From assembly GCA_016748015.1 (NCBI GenBank), contig JAAOMT010000352.1, positions 663,457 to 727,456 of the forward strand: a stretch of DNA of 64,000 nt. Reading direction: 5' to 3'. Shown here one piece after another: positions 21,880 through 34,450 of this stretch; the stretch's first letter is position 1; every line of letters begins with the position of its first letter. The notes below the pieces were generated by a model. The model was not told the DNA's origin. It did no database searches and saw only the letters and a list, made by a program, of their open reading frames with translations. The DNA is from Geosiphon pyriformis (Eukaryota > Glomeromycota > Glomeromycetes > Archaeosporales > Geosiphonaceae). A program made the translations under genes and the position numbers.

Positions 21880-22430
21880 TACATTCTACTTAAATGTAAA
21901 GATTGCAAAAAGAAACTTTTATTAATGGAAACATGCATATTCTCAGAAAAGAAATATGAAACATGCACCTATTACTACTATAAAGCATGCCATAAAAAAC
22001 GATTTAAATATCTCAAATGAAGTGAAAAATAGAACAACACTTCTTGTTTTACATGTGGAAATATGTTACCAGAAAAATGCAACTGAATTGACATTACAAT
22101 AAGAGAAAGAATATGTAATCAAACCTGCCAATATGTTCTATTAATCTTGAAAAAAGTTAAAAAAAACACTCTTTGATGTAGTATATAACAGTACTCTTAA
22201 CAAACTCTACTATTATCTTTACAATGCTAAAATAATTTTTGATCTAACAATGGCTTTAATCAATGAAGCCATACAAAAAAATGTCTGCCAAATAAAAAAA
22301 GCTGAATATATTGAATACACAATAGAATTAGCTGAATTCAACTATAAAAATAAAGTAAAAACATATACCAAATTACAAGTTACACTTACTCAATTCAAGA
22401 AGCTTAAATTTAATGATTAGAGCAAATAAA
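21880..22430 (+). pseudogene. Cysteine-rich block of element E
   Basis: The pairs CKDCKKK, CFTC and CNQTC are readable, matching the F block, with several Cys and Trp positions mutated. The C-terminal part of the block is heavily frameshifted. Confidence 0.6.
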
Positions 22431-22437
22431 CATTCAA

Positions 22438-23480
22438 TTGTGTAAAGAATGCATTATGTCTTGTAATAATAAATGGTGTTCAGAATGCTATGCCCTTAGC
22501 ATTTCCTTACTTAGCAAAGATAACCAGAAGGAAATCGAGTTTGGAGAATCTAAGCTAGAAGAAAAAATTACAACAATTTTAATCTATCTTACTAAGAATC
22601 AACCAGCTCTACAACTCAAATATTTTAACAACAATAGTCAAGGAATCAAGCCAGAAAAAACCCATAATATAGACACTGAATATAATTTATGATATCCAGA
22701 AAAAGATACTTTGGTCTTTCAACTAAAATCTTAAACAAAAATCAATCTCAGAATTGCTTTCAAAATATTATTAGGAGCAATGATTCAAATTGCATTCAGA
22801 TTATCATTGGCAAGCAAAGAAATTAATGTCAGAAGAGGAGTTATAGATACAGAATATACTGAAGACATTAATATTATGCTACAAAATGAAACTAAAAAAC
22901 CATTTAGAATAAAACATGCTAAAAAGATTGTTTAAGCAATTTACTTACTTTTAATCAATATTTTAGAGTTACAATCAGTTAGTAACAGAGAACAATTAGG
23001 CAAAAGTGAAAGAGGAATACAAAGTTTTGATTCAATTGAACAATTTACAGTTCCAGTAAACATAGCTTTCAATGCACAGAATGAATCTTACCAGATTTTT
23101 CAACTTCCTTAACTCATTACTATTTCATCTTTTAAAGAACATCATAAAATTTACACTTGTTTAAAACTTACTACTATCCAAAAAATCTTTGAATCTAATA
23201 AACAAATCTGTTTAAGACATGAAATCTCAATTCCAAATGTCTATATACCAAAAAAAATGAAGAAATTTTGAGTTATATTCTACAATTCCAACAATTACCT
23301 TATTGTTTTATTAAATAAATTAAAAATTAGAATCATACATAGCAATATTTTTCAAGATAAAAACTTTTAAATTGTTTCTAATTTCATTGAAATTGTAAGA
23401 TATACCCTACTTTCCAACCCAAACATCATTTCTACTACTAAAAACTACCACTTTTTAGAAAAAAAACTCTCTCAAATCAA
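22438..23480 (+). pseudogene. dUTPase domain and linker of element E
   Basis: The open frame 22438-22692 begins with the cysteine pairs CKECIM and CSECY and runs into motif 1 (DTEYNL). Motifs 2 to 5 follow to about 23060 as AFRLSLA, GVIDTEYTEDI, a damaged KIV, and RGIQSFDSIEQ. The motif-3 Asp is kept. A linker like that of F continues to RT. Confidence 0.75.
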
Positions 23481-24403
23481 CATGAGTCTCTTAGAACCTC
23501 AACAACAAAGACAATTAAAACAGTTAATAGCTGAATTTGCTGATATATTTGCAAAAGACAACAATAACTTGGGAAAAATTGATATTGTTTAACATTAGAT
23601 CCACAGAAAATGCTTTACCAAAATGTCAACAAGCTTACCAAATTCCATCTGCTAGCCACCAATTTATTAAAGAAGAGATCCAAAAAATGCTTAATAATGA
23701 ATTGATTCAACCATCAAGAAGTCCATGCACTTTACCAGTAGTTTTAGTTAAAAAAAAACAGAAAAATCAGATTTTGTGTTAACTATTATTAATTGAACAG
23801 TGTAACAATTGGAAATATCTACCCTCTTTTAAGAATTGATGACATGCTAAATGCTCTAAGAAAAGCCAAGTTTTTTTCAACTTTAGACTTGGAAAGTGAA
23901 TACTGAGAAGTTGAAATGAACTCAAAAAATCGCCCCAAAACAGCATTTACCACTCAAAAAGAAAACTATGAATTCAATGTTATGCTTTTTGGACTCTACA
24001 ATACACTAGTAATATTTCAGCAACTTATAGATATTGTATATAAAAAACTTTTATGGCAATCAATAGTTGTCTATCTTAATAACATTAATATATATTCACC
24101 AAGTTTTGAAGCTCATCTTATCTACCTGTAAGAAGTTTTTTAATAATTATGGAAAGCAGGATTAAAGTTGAAAATTGAGAAATATTACTTTAAAAAAACA
24201 AATTTAATCTTTTTTGAACACATTGTTAGCAAAGATGAAATCAAACCAAATCCAGAAACAATCAGTGCTGTCAAAAACTTTCAACCTCCCAAAAACACCA
24301 CAAAGCTACAAGAATTTGTAAAATTAGTTTCTTATTATTAGAAATTCATAAAAAAATTCTCAAAAATTGCCAAATCACTCAATTATCTTACCAATAAAAA
24401 TGT
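23481..24403 (+). pseudogene. Reverse transcriptase of element E, interrupted
   Basis: RT blocks are readable in the order PCTLPVVLVKKK, FSTLDLESEY, EFNVMLFGLYN and VVYLNNINIYS (active site YLNN). The reading reaches the connection region (LNYLTNKN) and stops at 24403, where C is inserted. RNase H resumes at 34451. Confidence 0.85.
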
Positions 24404-24498
24404 TGTTACTCATAAAATATAAAAAATATATTAGTATATAAATTAGCCAATCAGAGGTAACCATAGTAGATATGAAATTCCAAAATTCCACTCAAAAG

Positions 24499-24620
24499 AA
24501 ATTGCAGAATTTCAGGAATTTTAGGATTCTCATACAAGGAATTACAGAATTCCAGAATTTTAGAATTTTTCTCAAAAAAATTGCAAAATTTCAGGAATTC
24601 TAGGATTCCTGGTGTGAAGA
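24499..24620. repeat. About 40-bp tandem repeats in the C 5' LTR
   Basis: Three imperfect units with TTCAGGAA or TTCCAGAA cores. The 3' LTR of C (33694-33801) has about one unit less, which accounts for the 41-bp length difference between the two LTRs. Confidence 0.75.
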
Positions 24621-24645
24621 ATTGAAAAATTGAAGAATTTCAATT

Positions 24646-24660
24646 ATGTATATATAATGA
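24646..24660 (+). promoter_or_regulatory. TATA box of the C LTR
   Basis: GTATATATAATG lies just downstream of the repeat array. The same TATA context, followed by GACAGTATTAG, is kept in the C 3' LTR and, with changes, in the B and D LTRs, so it is likely the start-site region of the family. Confidence 0.5.
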
Positions 24661-25309
24661 CAGTATTAGAAGTAAAAAAGACAGACCTCTTAGTTTAAAT
24701 TTGATCTAAGCAATTCTTCTATTCATAAATATCAATAAATAATTATTTATTATCTTAAATCTATTTCCCATTATCAACACTTTATGTTGATAGCAATTGA
24801 TACTTAATCATATTAGAACAATAGCTCTTGATTATGGCTATTGATGAGATACTAACATGTAAATTGTTTTGGCTTATTTTTTTATTTTTTTTTATTGCTT
24901 TATTTTTGTTGTTATTTTGCTAACTTGATTAAAAGAATTTACATGTAAAGGTACTAACATCAGAATATAGTACTAATAAAAGACCCAGAATAAAAGTAGA
25001 TACTCGGAATTGAGGATATCTTACCAGAAGAATTACCAGTTATTATGCTAAGAAAAAAATTAATGAAACTGTGGTTTCAGAAAACTACAGATAAAACTAT
25101 TAATTAAATTTCTGTCCATTATACAAAAAACTCAACCAAAACCTTCAGATAACCAAAATCTTCAGGTCACAATATTTTTAGATATTATCAACTGTCATAA
25201 CACTTGAACACCAAGTTACAGGTTTGTTATTTGTTTTGAGACTCCAAATAATCACTTGTAACATTTGGTGCTCCTTGTAAGGTATAATCCTACAGAGAAC
25301 CAGCATCAA

Positions 25310-27540
25310 CAGTAATCATCCAAAAGTGACAAAATCAAAAATAATAAAGACAAACTATTTAGGATTTGCTAAATCCTTGTTTCAACATTACTGTTAACAC
25401 TTGAAATTAACCAACAATCACCTATCAGCAGAATCAGCCTTCAATTTTTATGTCAACAAAAAAATCTCATATTTGCTAAGAGTACCAGTAGAAACCAATT
25501 CAGCCAGAGAAAATTTTTACAATGAATTAATTCAAAATACTAGCCTATTAGCAAATTATAATTTCACAGCAATTCTCACTAAAATCAATAAAGAAATTGA
25601 ACATTACACTCAACAAAGATATCCAATTATCTATGCAAATAAAGACAAAGAGAAATTACAAACACCAACAACAACACTAAAAGGAATATTATTACCAACA
25701 TAAAAGAAACAAAGAATTGAATCTCCACTATATCCATTATATCATCACATACTTAGAAGTACTATTAACATTGTATTAACAGGCATGTTCACATTAAATA
25801 TGACATCAATCTTTGGATGACTCCCATTTCAAAGTAAACAAAAGAAAGCAGAATTATTAAGAACCTATAGTAATTACTTTGAAAGATTTAAATTATGATT
25901 GCCAATGCCATTAAAATTCTGATCACTGCCATCTCCACCAGATTTTGAAACCACAAGTCCTTGGAAGATAATGGCATCAAAAGAAGAGAAAAAAGAGGAT
26001 CAAAAATTTAATTATCAAAATCTGATTGCAGAAAATCCAGAAGTTGAAACTCCAAATATTCAAACCCAGCAAATTCAGAATAATCCAAACTCCAAGTTAA
26101 TTAATCAGCAAAACTTACTTCTAGAAATCATCATTAATTAACAACCAATTGATTTGATTTCTAAACAATCTTAATAGCTACCAATACTACCTTAGCAATT
26201 ACCACTTTAACTATCACAACAACCAAACTTGAATTTAATAGTCTATGCTCCAATAGCAAAACTTGAAAAATTTACTGGTGAAAAAGATGATGTCCAAGTG
26301 TGGTTGAACAATGTAGAAAAAACCATCACAGCCAATGGATAGAATGATACAAGAGCCATGCAAGCCATTTCATACTTCTTCTAAGATACCACTGACTTGT
26401 GGTATTAGAGTTTGGTCAACAAACCTCAGAATTTTAATGCATTTAAGCTTGAATTCTTGAGATATTTTAGCAACAATAATATTATTAATTGCTTAGCCAA
26501 TATTTTTACCACCATCAAGCAAAAAAAAACTGAAGCAGTTACTACTTACTTAGGATCCTTTCATAGGAACTTGCACCAAATACAAACAATTGACACAAAT
26601 TATTTTACAGTGTCACAGATTCTGAACCAGTTTATCTGTAAACTGTACAGTAGCATCTTCTAATGTGTATGTCCAATGTACCCACAAACTCTCCAAGACA
26701 CAGTTATCAATACATAGAATTTCAAATCCACAAAACTTGAAGCTAATCATACTCAAACCATTAATCTAGTGATAAACGGATCATCTGAACTGGATTCCAA
26801 ATTGAAACAACTTAATGATTCAATTAATTAGAAAATAGAAGGATACTTAGCTGATAATTATGCAATTTATCAGTCATCTCAATGATGCAATAATTCTGGA
26901 AATATAAATTGCTTCCAAAATCAGTTGTGTCCTTCATCATTATTCAATCAGCCATGGTAACAAGAGACATGTATCTGCCATAATTGTGATAAACAAGACC
27001 ATTTGAGAATTAACTGCCATTCTTATAATAATAACCCATGATCGAGAAATCAATATTGAAACCCTAATTGCAGATTTCAAACTCTGAATCAATATCCAAA
27101 TTAAAATCAATACTTACCTCATTATACTCAAATAACACAACAGCCAATTTATTAATCACCAGTATATTAAACTCCAATTTATTAGCCAACAACACCCATT
27201 ATTTATTAGCTGCAGCCACAAGTAATATACCAGCCTCAACAAATTTAAATACTGCCACAAAACTTACCTCAAACCAGAACACAAAGACTGAAAATGACAT
27301 AACAAAACTGAAGATTGGTAATAGTTGTTCATCAACCAATTTCCAGTTCTTCTACTCAACAATTAAGAACATGCTCTCGAAATTTGGAGACTAGATATGT
27401 CCAATACTCAAATTCCCAACACTATTTAAGTCTTTTAGTTACCCCAAAAGATGCCTCATCTAACAACCAGAAACCCAATCAAAACAAATCACTTATCAGC
27501 AACATACCTCCAGTTACTGTAACTAACAACAAATTACTAG
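25310..27540 (+). pseudogene. Gag of element C
   Basis: An N-terminal piece is open at 25401-25703 (100 aa). The capsid-like core is at about 26240-26900, with WLNNVEKTITA and an open piece at 26412-26663. The CCHC knuckle at about 26968-27015 reads CHNCDKQDHLRINC. A Ser/Asn/Thr-rich tail is open in two frames (27068-27394 and 27315-27656). The arrangement matches B. Confidence 0.85.
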
Positions 27541-28270
27541 CAGCAATTTTCCTATTTGAATTCAAAGAACTATCACAAACACCATTGTTCAGTAAAACTG
27601 CACTTGAAGAAAAACCTATCACTGCCATGTACACTGATGCTAAAGTCAATGGTTAGGCCATAAAACTGATCCTAAATAGTGATTCAGCAGACAGCATTAT
27701 CACATAACAACTCATGGACCAATTAGGTCACCAAATTAATTGTGCTGCCAGCACCAAAATCATAACAGCCAATGGAGCAACTAAAACTCCAATTGGTAAG
27801 ATTGATGACTTCTCTATAGAAGTCAATAATATTATTGTATCAATCAAGATATTAGTCATAAAAACCACTTAATACCAAACACTTGGTAATAATTGGCTGT
27901 CCAAAACAAATATGACACTTGATTGGACCACCCAAGAATTGCAACTCAGTCAGAATAGATGATACACATAAGTACCAGCAATATGTGGACATTTCAAACC
28001 CAATAACAACATGCCAATACTACTTATTGAGTTCGATAACAAAGAAAAAAAACCTATCTGGAATGCATATCAAGTCTCCTAGACTAATACTGATTACAAC
28101 AAACTACCGCCAATACTATTATGAGATAACAAAGAAAAAAAAAAGAAAAAGAATCTACCTAAGAAACCAATCAAAGCTATTGGAATATTAACGACCAAAG
28201 TAAGCTGCCACCAACTTGGACTTGAGAAGAAAAAGAGAAAAAAAAAGAGAAAGAAGAAGAATCAACACCA
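27541..28270 (+). pseudogene. Aspartic protease and Lys-rich linker of element C
   Basis: The reading shows ITAMYTDAKVNG, then LILNSDSADSIIT at the active site, followed by the same TAA as in B. Asn replaces the catalytic Asp. Lys-rich tracts at 28130-28270 lead to the cysteine-rich block. Confidence 0.8.
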
Positions 28271-28319
28271 GCCATTATCTCTACTTATACACCATATACC
28301 TACTCTTCACTATATCAGT

Positions 28320-28600
28320 CTAATTATTGCTAACTGAAACTGGTATGCATTGATTGTGGCAAGAAATTGTCATTAATGGGTGTGTATTGTGGTGATAATG
28401 AGAAATACTCTACAGCAACCAAATTTTACTGCTGCTTATGTATCCTAGAATGCTTTGGATGACCAAAATGACAAAAAAATTAAGACAATAAATCTTGTCT
28501 TGCTTGTAAAAAAACATTATTAGATAAAGAAATGTGGAATGACATTCCTAGATAAGAAGGAACCTGTGACAAATTGTGCCAATACACGATTCTAATCAGT
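28320..28600 (+). pseudogene. Cysteine-rich block of element C
   Basis: CIDCGKKL, CCLC, CLACKKT and CDKLC are readable in the same order as in B and F. Two Gly or Trp positions are stops. It ends well before the dUTPase open frame at 28918. Confidence 0.65.
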
Positions 28601-28917
28601 GACTGAATGAAAAAAGGGACTCTCATAAAAGCCACTTAGAGAAAAGCCATAAAATGCCTGAACAGTTGTCCATATGATGATGACAAAATTTGGTGAATGG
28701 CATTGACAAAATTGAAGGAGCATTACCAAAGGAAATAAGAATGATTAAAAATAATCCACCTAAATCTATAGAACTCAATTAGAGCCCAAATTCAGATATT
28801 GTCCTAAAATTCATGGATCCAGAACAATTTTACAAATACTACCAAGAACTAGCACCTACAAAAGAAGAGCAGAAGCAATGCTTGGAAGAAATAAACACCT
28901 GACTATGTAACTATTGT

Positions 28918-30050
28918 TTGATTCCATGTGACTTTCAATATTGTAATGAGTGTGACCTCATTTACAATCCACTACTACATATGATCTACACAATTTTAGA
29001 GAAAGAAGAACCAATTAGCAGATGTATATTGGAATCAGAATTACTATTCAATCCCAATTCAAACTCCGACAATAACAACAACAAAAATAACAGTTCTAGC
29101 TCCATTCAAAATGGCAACAAAAATTATGATGATTCAAATTCTGATTCAAACTTTGAACAATACATCGCACTTTCTGACCTCTCTAAGAAGCAGAAACTAA
29201 AATAGTTTAGCGACAATAATGAAAATATCATGCCAAAACATATGCATAATATTGATGCTGGATTTGACCTAAAATATCTGGGAAAAAATGTCATCAAATT
29301 GGAATCACATTTACACACCTGCATTGATCTCAAAATAGCACTGAAAATCCCTACAACAACAATAGTTCAACTAGTATTTAGGATTATCTTAGCAAAAAAA
29401 GGAATTAACATCAGAAAAAGAATAATTAACACAGGATATATAGGAAATATTATTGTTATATTACAAAATAATTCAGAAAAAGCCTATATTATAAAGCCAA
29501 ATAAAAAGATAACACAAGCAATATTCCTGCCTCTGGTTAAAATAGCTCAATTAATATTAGTGGGAAACAGAAAAAAATTAGAAATTACAGCTAAAGGGAT
29601 ACAGAAATTTGAATCAATAAGTAGAATAGATGTACCAGTTAATATAGCAGAGAAAAAAGTTATTGACAAGGAAGAAATTATCTTCACCCATTAATCAATT
29701 TTTATTCTACCATATGATTAGTACATGGTAACCATAGAGAGAAAAAAAAAATCAGGTTCAAATTTTTGAGACAGAAGCAACACTTTGTAAATCAAGAGAA
29801 ATTGGATTAGTCAACCTACACATATCAGCCAAGAACCACAGTCACATTAAAATTTCCATTTACAACAACACAGGAAATATTATCAAGATACTAGAAGAAA
29901 CTACTATTGGATATTTAACCACCAAAATTAAAGACCAACTGCCAGACACCATTTCAAATTTTCCACAACTGTGTGGATATGTAGATATTACATCTCAAAC
30001 AATATATAAACAAGAAGAATGTTATCTACTCCAACCAGAACAATTAGAAC
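28918..30050 (+). pseudogene. dUTPase domain and linker of element C
   Basis: Two open frames, 28918-29205 (CNECDLIYN, then the acidic Ser/Asn stretch) and 29230-29694 (154 aa), carry the dUTPase motifs: DAGFDL, VFRIILA, RIINTGYIGNI, KITQAIFLPL and KGIQKFESISR. Motif 1 is close to the family consensus, but motifs 2, 3 and 5 are damaged. The beta-rich linker occupies about 29720-30050. Confidence 0.83.
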
Positions 30051-31490
30051 AGATAAACTTAGGAAATCTAGACTTACTACAATATATGCAGTTTAAGATG
30101 TTACTCAATAACTTCAATAACATTTTTACAAGTGAAAATGAATTTAGTAGAACTGACATAATCCAGCACCAAATCAAGACTAGAAATGCAATGCCAATTA
30201 AACAAAAAGCATACTAAGTACTACCAGTCAGCCATAAGATTATTTGTCAAAAAATCAATTGGATGCTTGACAATAGGCTAATTTAGCCATCAATGAGCCA
30301 ATGATTATCACCAATGATATTAGTCTGGAAGAAAAATAGGAAAATCCATATATTAATGTATATATTTTTTTCTTTCAACTTTTGTGTAGATTACTGGAAA
30401 CTGAATGGAGTAACAAAAGAAGATAACTATTTGACTTCAAAAATCCAAGAACTTTTTAATGCTTTTAGAAGAAAGAAATAGTTCTCAACATTAAACTTAG
30501 ACAGTGATTACTGGCAAGTAGCCATGAAACTAGAAGATAAAAAGAAAATGGCTTTTACAACATGAGAAGAGAATTTCGAATTTGAAGTTATGCCATTTGG
30601 CTTGATAAATGCTCCAACCATATTTCAATGACTTATAAAAATTGTCTATACTGAACTACTATAAAAATCAGTAGTCATATATTTAGATGACATTAATGTA
30701 TTCTCAAAAACATTTGATAATCATATGTATTATCTCTAGCAAGTATTTAAAAGACTCAGATAAGCAGGATTGAAATTAAATACAAACAAATGCTTCTTTG
30801 GCAAAACAGAACTCAAGTTTTTAGGACATGTTGTAAGCAAAGATGGTATCAAAAAAATCCAGATAAGATTGAGATTGTTAAGAACTTTCCAGTACTGAAT
30901 AATCTCATAGAATTAAGAGCATTCTTAGGATTTGCTGAATACTGCCACCACTTTATCAAAGACTTTTCCAAAATAACTCAACCACTATATTAACTCCAAA
31001 CAAAAAATACCAAATACAAATAAACTGAAATCCAACAAAAAACCTTTGACACACTAAGAAAAAAACTTATTCAAGCCCCAATATTAATCTATTCAGACCA
31101 CAGCAAACTATTTATCATTACTACTAATGCATCTGGTCAAGCATTGGGAGCTGTACTATTTCAGAAAAGACCAGATGAAAGAGAACACCCAGTAGCATAT
31201 GTCAGCTGAAATTTGAGTCCAGCTGAAAAAAACTATAGAACACTAGCATTAGAACACTTAACTATCTACTGGGCAGTTATAAAATGGAAAAAATATTTGA
31301 ATCAAAAGTTTGATGTATACACAGATCACAAAGGATTAACTTCAATCTAGAAGCAAGAATTTGGAAATAATTGTCATGCCAGATAGAAAATAAAACTTTC
31401 ACCATTTAATTATACAGTACATTACAAAAAAGGAAAAAAAAAAAGAAATGTCAACAGTTTGTCGAGAATAAAACAAACCTAAGAACATTT
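30051..31490 (+). pseudogene. Reverse transcriptase and RNase H of element C
   Basis: RT blocks FCVDYWKLN, FSTLNLDSDYWQVAMK, FEVMPFGLINAPT and VVIYLDDINVFSK are present; this is the only copy in the window with an intact YLDD. The RNase H part has TNASGQALGAV, YVS, ALEHLTIYWAV and DHKGL. About ten stops interrupt it, mostly where relatives have Gln or Trp. Confidence 0.9.
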
Positions 31491-31639
31491 CAACTCAAAA
31501 ATATAACAAAATCTAAACAGTTGAAAACAAAAATATAACAAAAGATGAATGCACAAAAATATCAACAACTTCAGCACTATATAAATACTCAACAGTTCAA
31601 GGAGAAATTATCTCAAAAAGAACAAAATAACATAAAATA

Positions 31640-32840
31640 GCAATCAAAATATTTTATTAACCATCAAAATATACTTTACCAGAGGAACAAAAAAAATCCA
31701 GATTAACTAACCAAAGTAATTACAGAATCAGAGAAAGAAACAATATTGTTCAACATGTACTCAGATCCAACAACAGGACATTTTCACAAAGAAACAACCA
31801 TAAAAAGAACCAAAAAAAGATACTATTGGCTATTAATATATCCAAATATCATCTAATATGTTCAAAATTGTGATGTTTGTCAGAAAAGAGGAGGAACAAA
31901 ATCCAGTAAGCCATTAAGACCAATCAAAGTGAGACAACCATTTGATCACATTGGAATTAACTTAGTTGAATTATTAACAATTACCAGCAAAGACAACAGA
32001 TATATTGCAGTAGCCATAGATTATTTTATTAAATGGCCAGAAACAAAAGCAATTCAAAGAGTAGATGCAAAATCCATTACTGAATTCGTTTATCAAGATT
32101 TGATCTGTCAACATAGATGTCTAAAAAAATTACTATTTGACTAAGGAACTTATTTTGTAAATAGAACATTAGCAGAATAAAGCCAAAGATTTGGAATAAA
32201 AAAACCATTATCATCACCATACCATTTATAAACAAATGGGTTAGTTGAAAGATTTAACAGAACATTGTGTAAAACAATTGCCAAAATCAGCCAAGAAAAT
32301 CAGAATGAATAGAATTTGTTCATATTATCAATATTATTTGCTTATTGGACAATAAAGCAAGATACTACACAAGCAATACTATTTGAATTAGTATATGATA
32401 GAACAGCAATATTACCAATTGAGATAGAAGTCAAAACATATCCAACAAAACCAATAACAGAAGAAAATTTTCAAAAAACATTATTGAAAAGAACATATAA
32501 CTTAATAGAGACATTAGAAAACAAAAGGCAGAAAGTAGCTGATAATATTCAAAAATTACAAAGAAAACAAAAAGAAAGACATGATAACCAATTACTAGAG
32601 AAACCAGTTGAATTCAAGATTAGAGACAAAGTACTCTTATATTGTACCAAAGCAGAAAAACAATGGAATAGAAAATTTGATTCCAAATGGAATGGACTAT
32701 TTCACATAGAAGAAATTCTTGGAAATGAAACTTATAAATTATAGTTGAACAACAAAATCTTAACCAAAGCAGTACATAATGATTGACTAAAATCATATTA
32801 CCATATAGTATTACCATTTACTAGTAATATTCTACAATTA
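31640..32840 (+). pseudogene. Integrase of element C
   Basis: The zinc domain (CDVCQKRGG) and the core are visible, with GINLVEL (Asp to Asn), LLFD with a stop, and GLVERFNRTL. A 142-codon open frame (32316-32744) ends in the GPY/F-like module (GLFHIEEILGNETYKL). Confidence 0.88.
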
Positions 32841-33627
32841 AAAGTACAGAGAATATTAGTCCAATCAGATAAAATTTCATGAGATCTAAAACTAATCATA
32901 ATTATTAAACCAAACATGTCAAATTAAACAACCAAAAGAGTATAAAAAAGACATGATATATGTGACAAAAACAACAAAAAGAAAATGAAAATTATTGATA
33001 ACATATACACACTGGCACAACAACTTTTTTGACTGATTTAACAATAGAATATGGAAATTACTATCAACCAACAAACCATTCAATACCAAGATACCAGAAA
33101 AATATGCCAATACAAAGTACAAAAGAAACCAGAAAGCACTATTGACAAAATAATTCTAAAAGTAAAATTGGCAATAGAAGAGCCAACAAATATTACTTCA
33201 TATTAAGAAGTGACTAAAAAAACTTGGAAGTGGTAGACACAACAATTTCCAAGAAACTTTTGTTATTTCCACTTGGGACAACATCTAAATATCTGAAACT
33301 TATATACAGATAAAATAAAGCAATTGTTCAATCTAAAAATATTACAACAACTTGAACAATTTATGGAAAAAAACAATTTAACCACACAAACATGAGCCAT
33401 CTATCTATTACAAATTGGATTTCAAAACTGACCCAAAATCTTACTCAACCCAGCAATAGACTTCATTACCATAAACCAAATGGAAAAAATAACCAATACT
33501 TAATTTGAAGAATTACAAAACAAGATAACACAAAAAATTCTTGAAAAAAAAGTTCAAAAAATACTCAAAGATAGAAAATTAGAATTAGGAGATCTTAATA
33601 GAGCTCAATATTAAAAGGAGAGAATAA
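32841..33627 (+). pseudogene. C-terminal Trp-rich domain and polypurine tract of element C
   Basis: The segment has TWKW followed by a stop, then RNFCYFHLGQ, NLYTDKIKQLFN and PKILLNPAIDFITIN, and ends DLNRAQY. The tract TTAAAAGGAGAGAATAA at about 33611-33627 adjoins the 3' LTR. Same unknown domain as in B and D. Confidence 0.7.
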
Positions 33628-34446
33628 TGTTACTCATAAAATATAGGAAGTATATTAGTATATAAATTAGCCAATTAAAGATAGTTATAGTAGATGTAAA
33701 ATTTCAGGATTCTCATATAAGAAATCACAAGATTTCAGAATTCCAGGATTCTTCTCAAAGAAATTACAGGATTCTAGGAATTTCAGAATTCCTGGTGTAA
33801 AAAATTGAGGAATTAAGGAATTTCAATTATGTATATATAGTGACAGTATTAGAAATAGAAAAGACAGACCTCTCAGTTTAGATCTAATTTAAGCAATCCT
33901 TCTATTCATAAATATCAATAAATAATTATTCACCATCTTAAATTCATTCCCTACTATTAACACTTTATGTTAATAACAATTAATACTTAACTATACTGGA
34001 ACAATAGCTTTTAATTATGGCTATTAACAGAATATTAATGTGCAAATTGCCTTGGCTTATTTTTTTATTTTCTTTTATTGCTTTATTTTTGTTGTTATTT
34101 TGCTAACTTGATTAAAAAAATTTATACATGAAGGTACTAACATCAGGATATAGCATTGGTAAAAGACTTAGAATAAAAGTAGATACTTAGAATTGAGGAT
34201 ATTTTACCAAGAGAATTACTGGCTATCATGCTGAGAAAAAAATTAATGAAACTGTGGTTTTGGGAAGCTACAAATAAAACTATTAATTAAATTTCTGTCC
34301 ATTATACAAAGAACTTAACCAAAACCTTCAGATAACCAAAACTTTCAAGTTATAATACTTTCAGATATTATCAACTGTTATAACACTTAAGCACCAAGTT
34401 ACAGGTTTGTTATTTGCTTTTAGACCCCAAATAATCACTTATAACA
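33628..34446 (+). repeat. 3' LTR of element C
   Basis: This 819-bp LTR starts TGTTACTCATAAAATATAGG and ends CACTTATAACA, followed by the ATGT target duplication and the resumed E sequence. Visible differences from the 5' LTR are many point changes and one repeat unit, so the insertion is not recent. Confidence 0.93.
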
Positions 34447-34450
34447 ATGT

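Larger units (their letters stand above)
19640..24403 (+). mobile_element. Element E, left part: Ty3/gypsy with dUTPase, split by element C
   Basis: This plus-strand relative of F runs from gag to RT and then resumes at 34447 after the nested element C. It has no 5' LTR of its own; the F LTR, in the opposite orientation, lies directly upstream. It is far more decayed than F, with stops every few dozen codons. Confidence 0.9.
24404..25263 (+). repeat. 5' LTR of element C
   Basis: This 860-bp LTR runs from TGTTACTCATAA to CACTTGTAACA. It contains the 40-bp tandem units (24499-24620), a TATA box (GTATATATAA at about 24648-24657) and is followed by the primer site TTTGGTGCTCCTTGTAAGG at 25264. 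Confidence 0.93.
24404..34446 (+). mobile_element. Element C: two-LTR Ty3/gypsy retrotransposon nested in E
   Basis: The element is 10,043 bp, flanked by ATGT at 24400-24403 and 34447-34450, a 4-bp target duplication. The 5' LTR is 860 bp and the 3' LTR 819 bp. The order is gag, protease, cysteine-rich block, dUTPase, linker, RT, RNase H, integrase, Trp-rich domain, polypurine tract (about 33611-33627). It is the plus-strand relative of B. Many stop codons, mostly at Gln and Trp positions, show it is dead, but structurally it is complete. Confidence 0.95.

Noticed and set aside
30051-32840. Alternative genetic code in which TAA/TAG mean Gln or TGA means Trp, because stops fall on those residues in transposons.
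   Set aside because: The three host genes have no in-frame stops in their exons and end in ordinary TAG or TAA codons (for example 57474-57476), so the stops in transposons are better read as decay.
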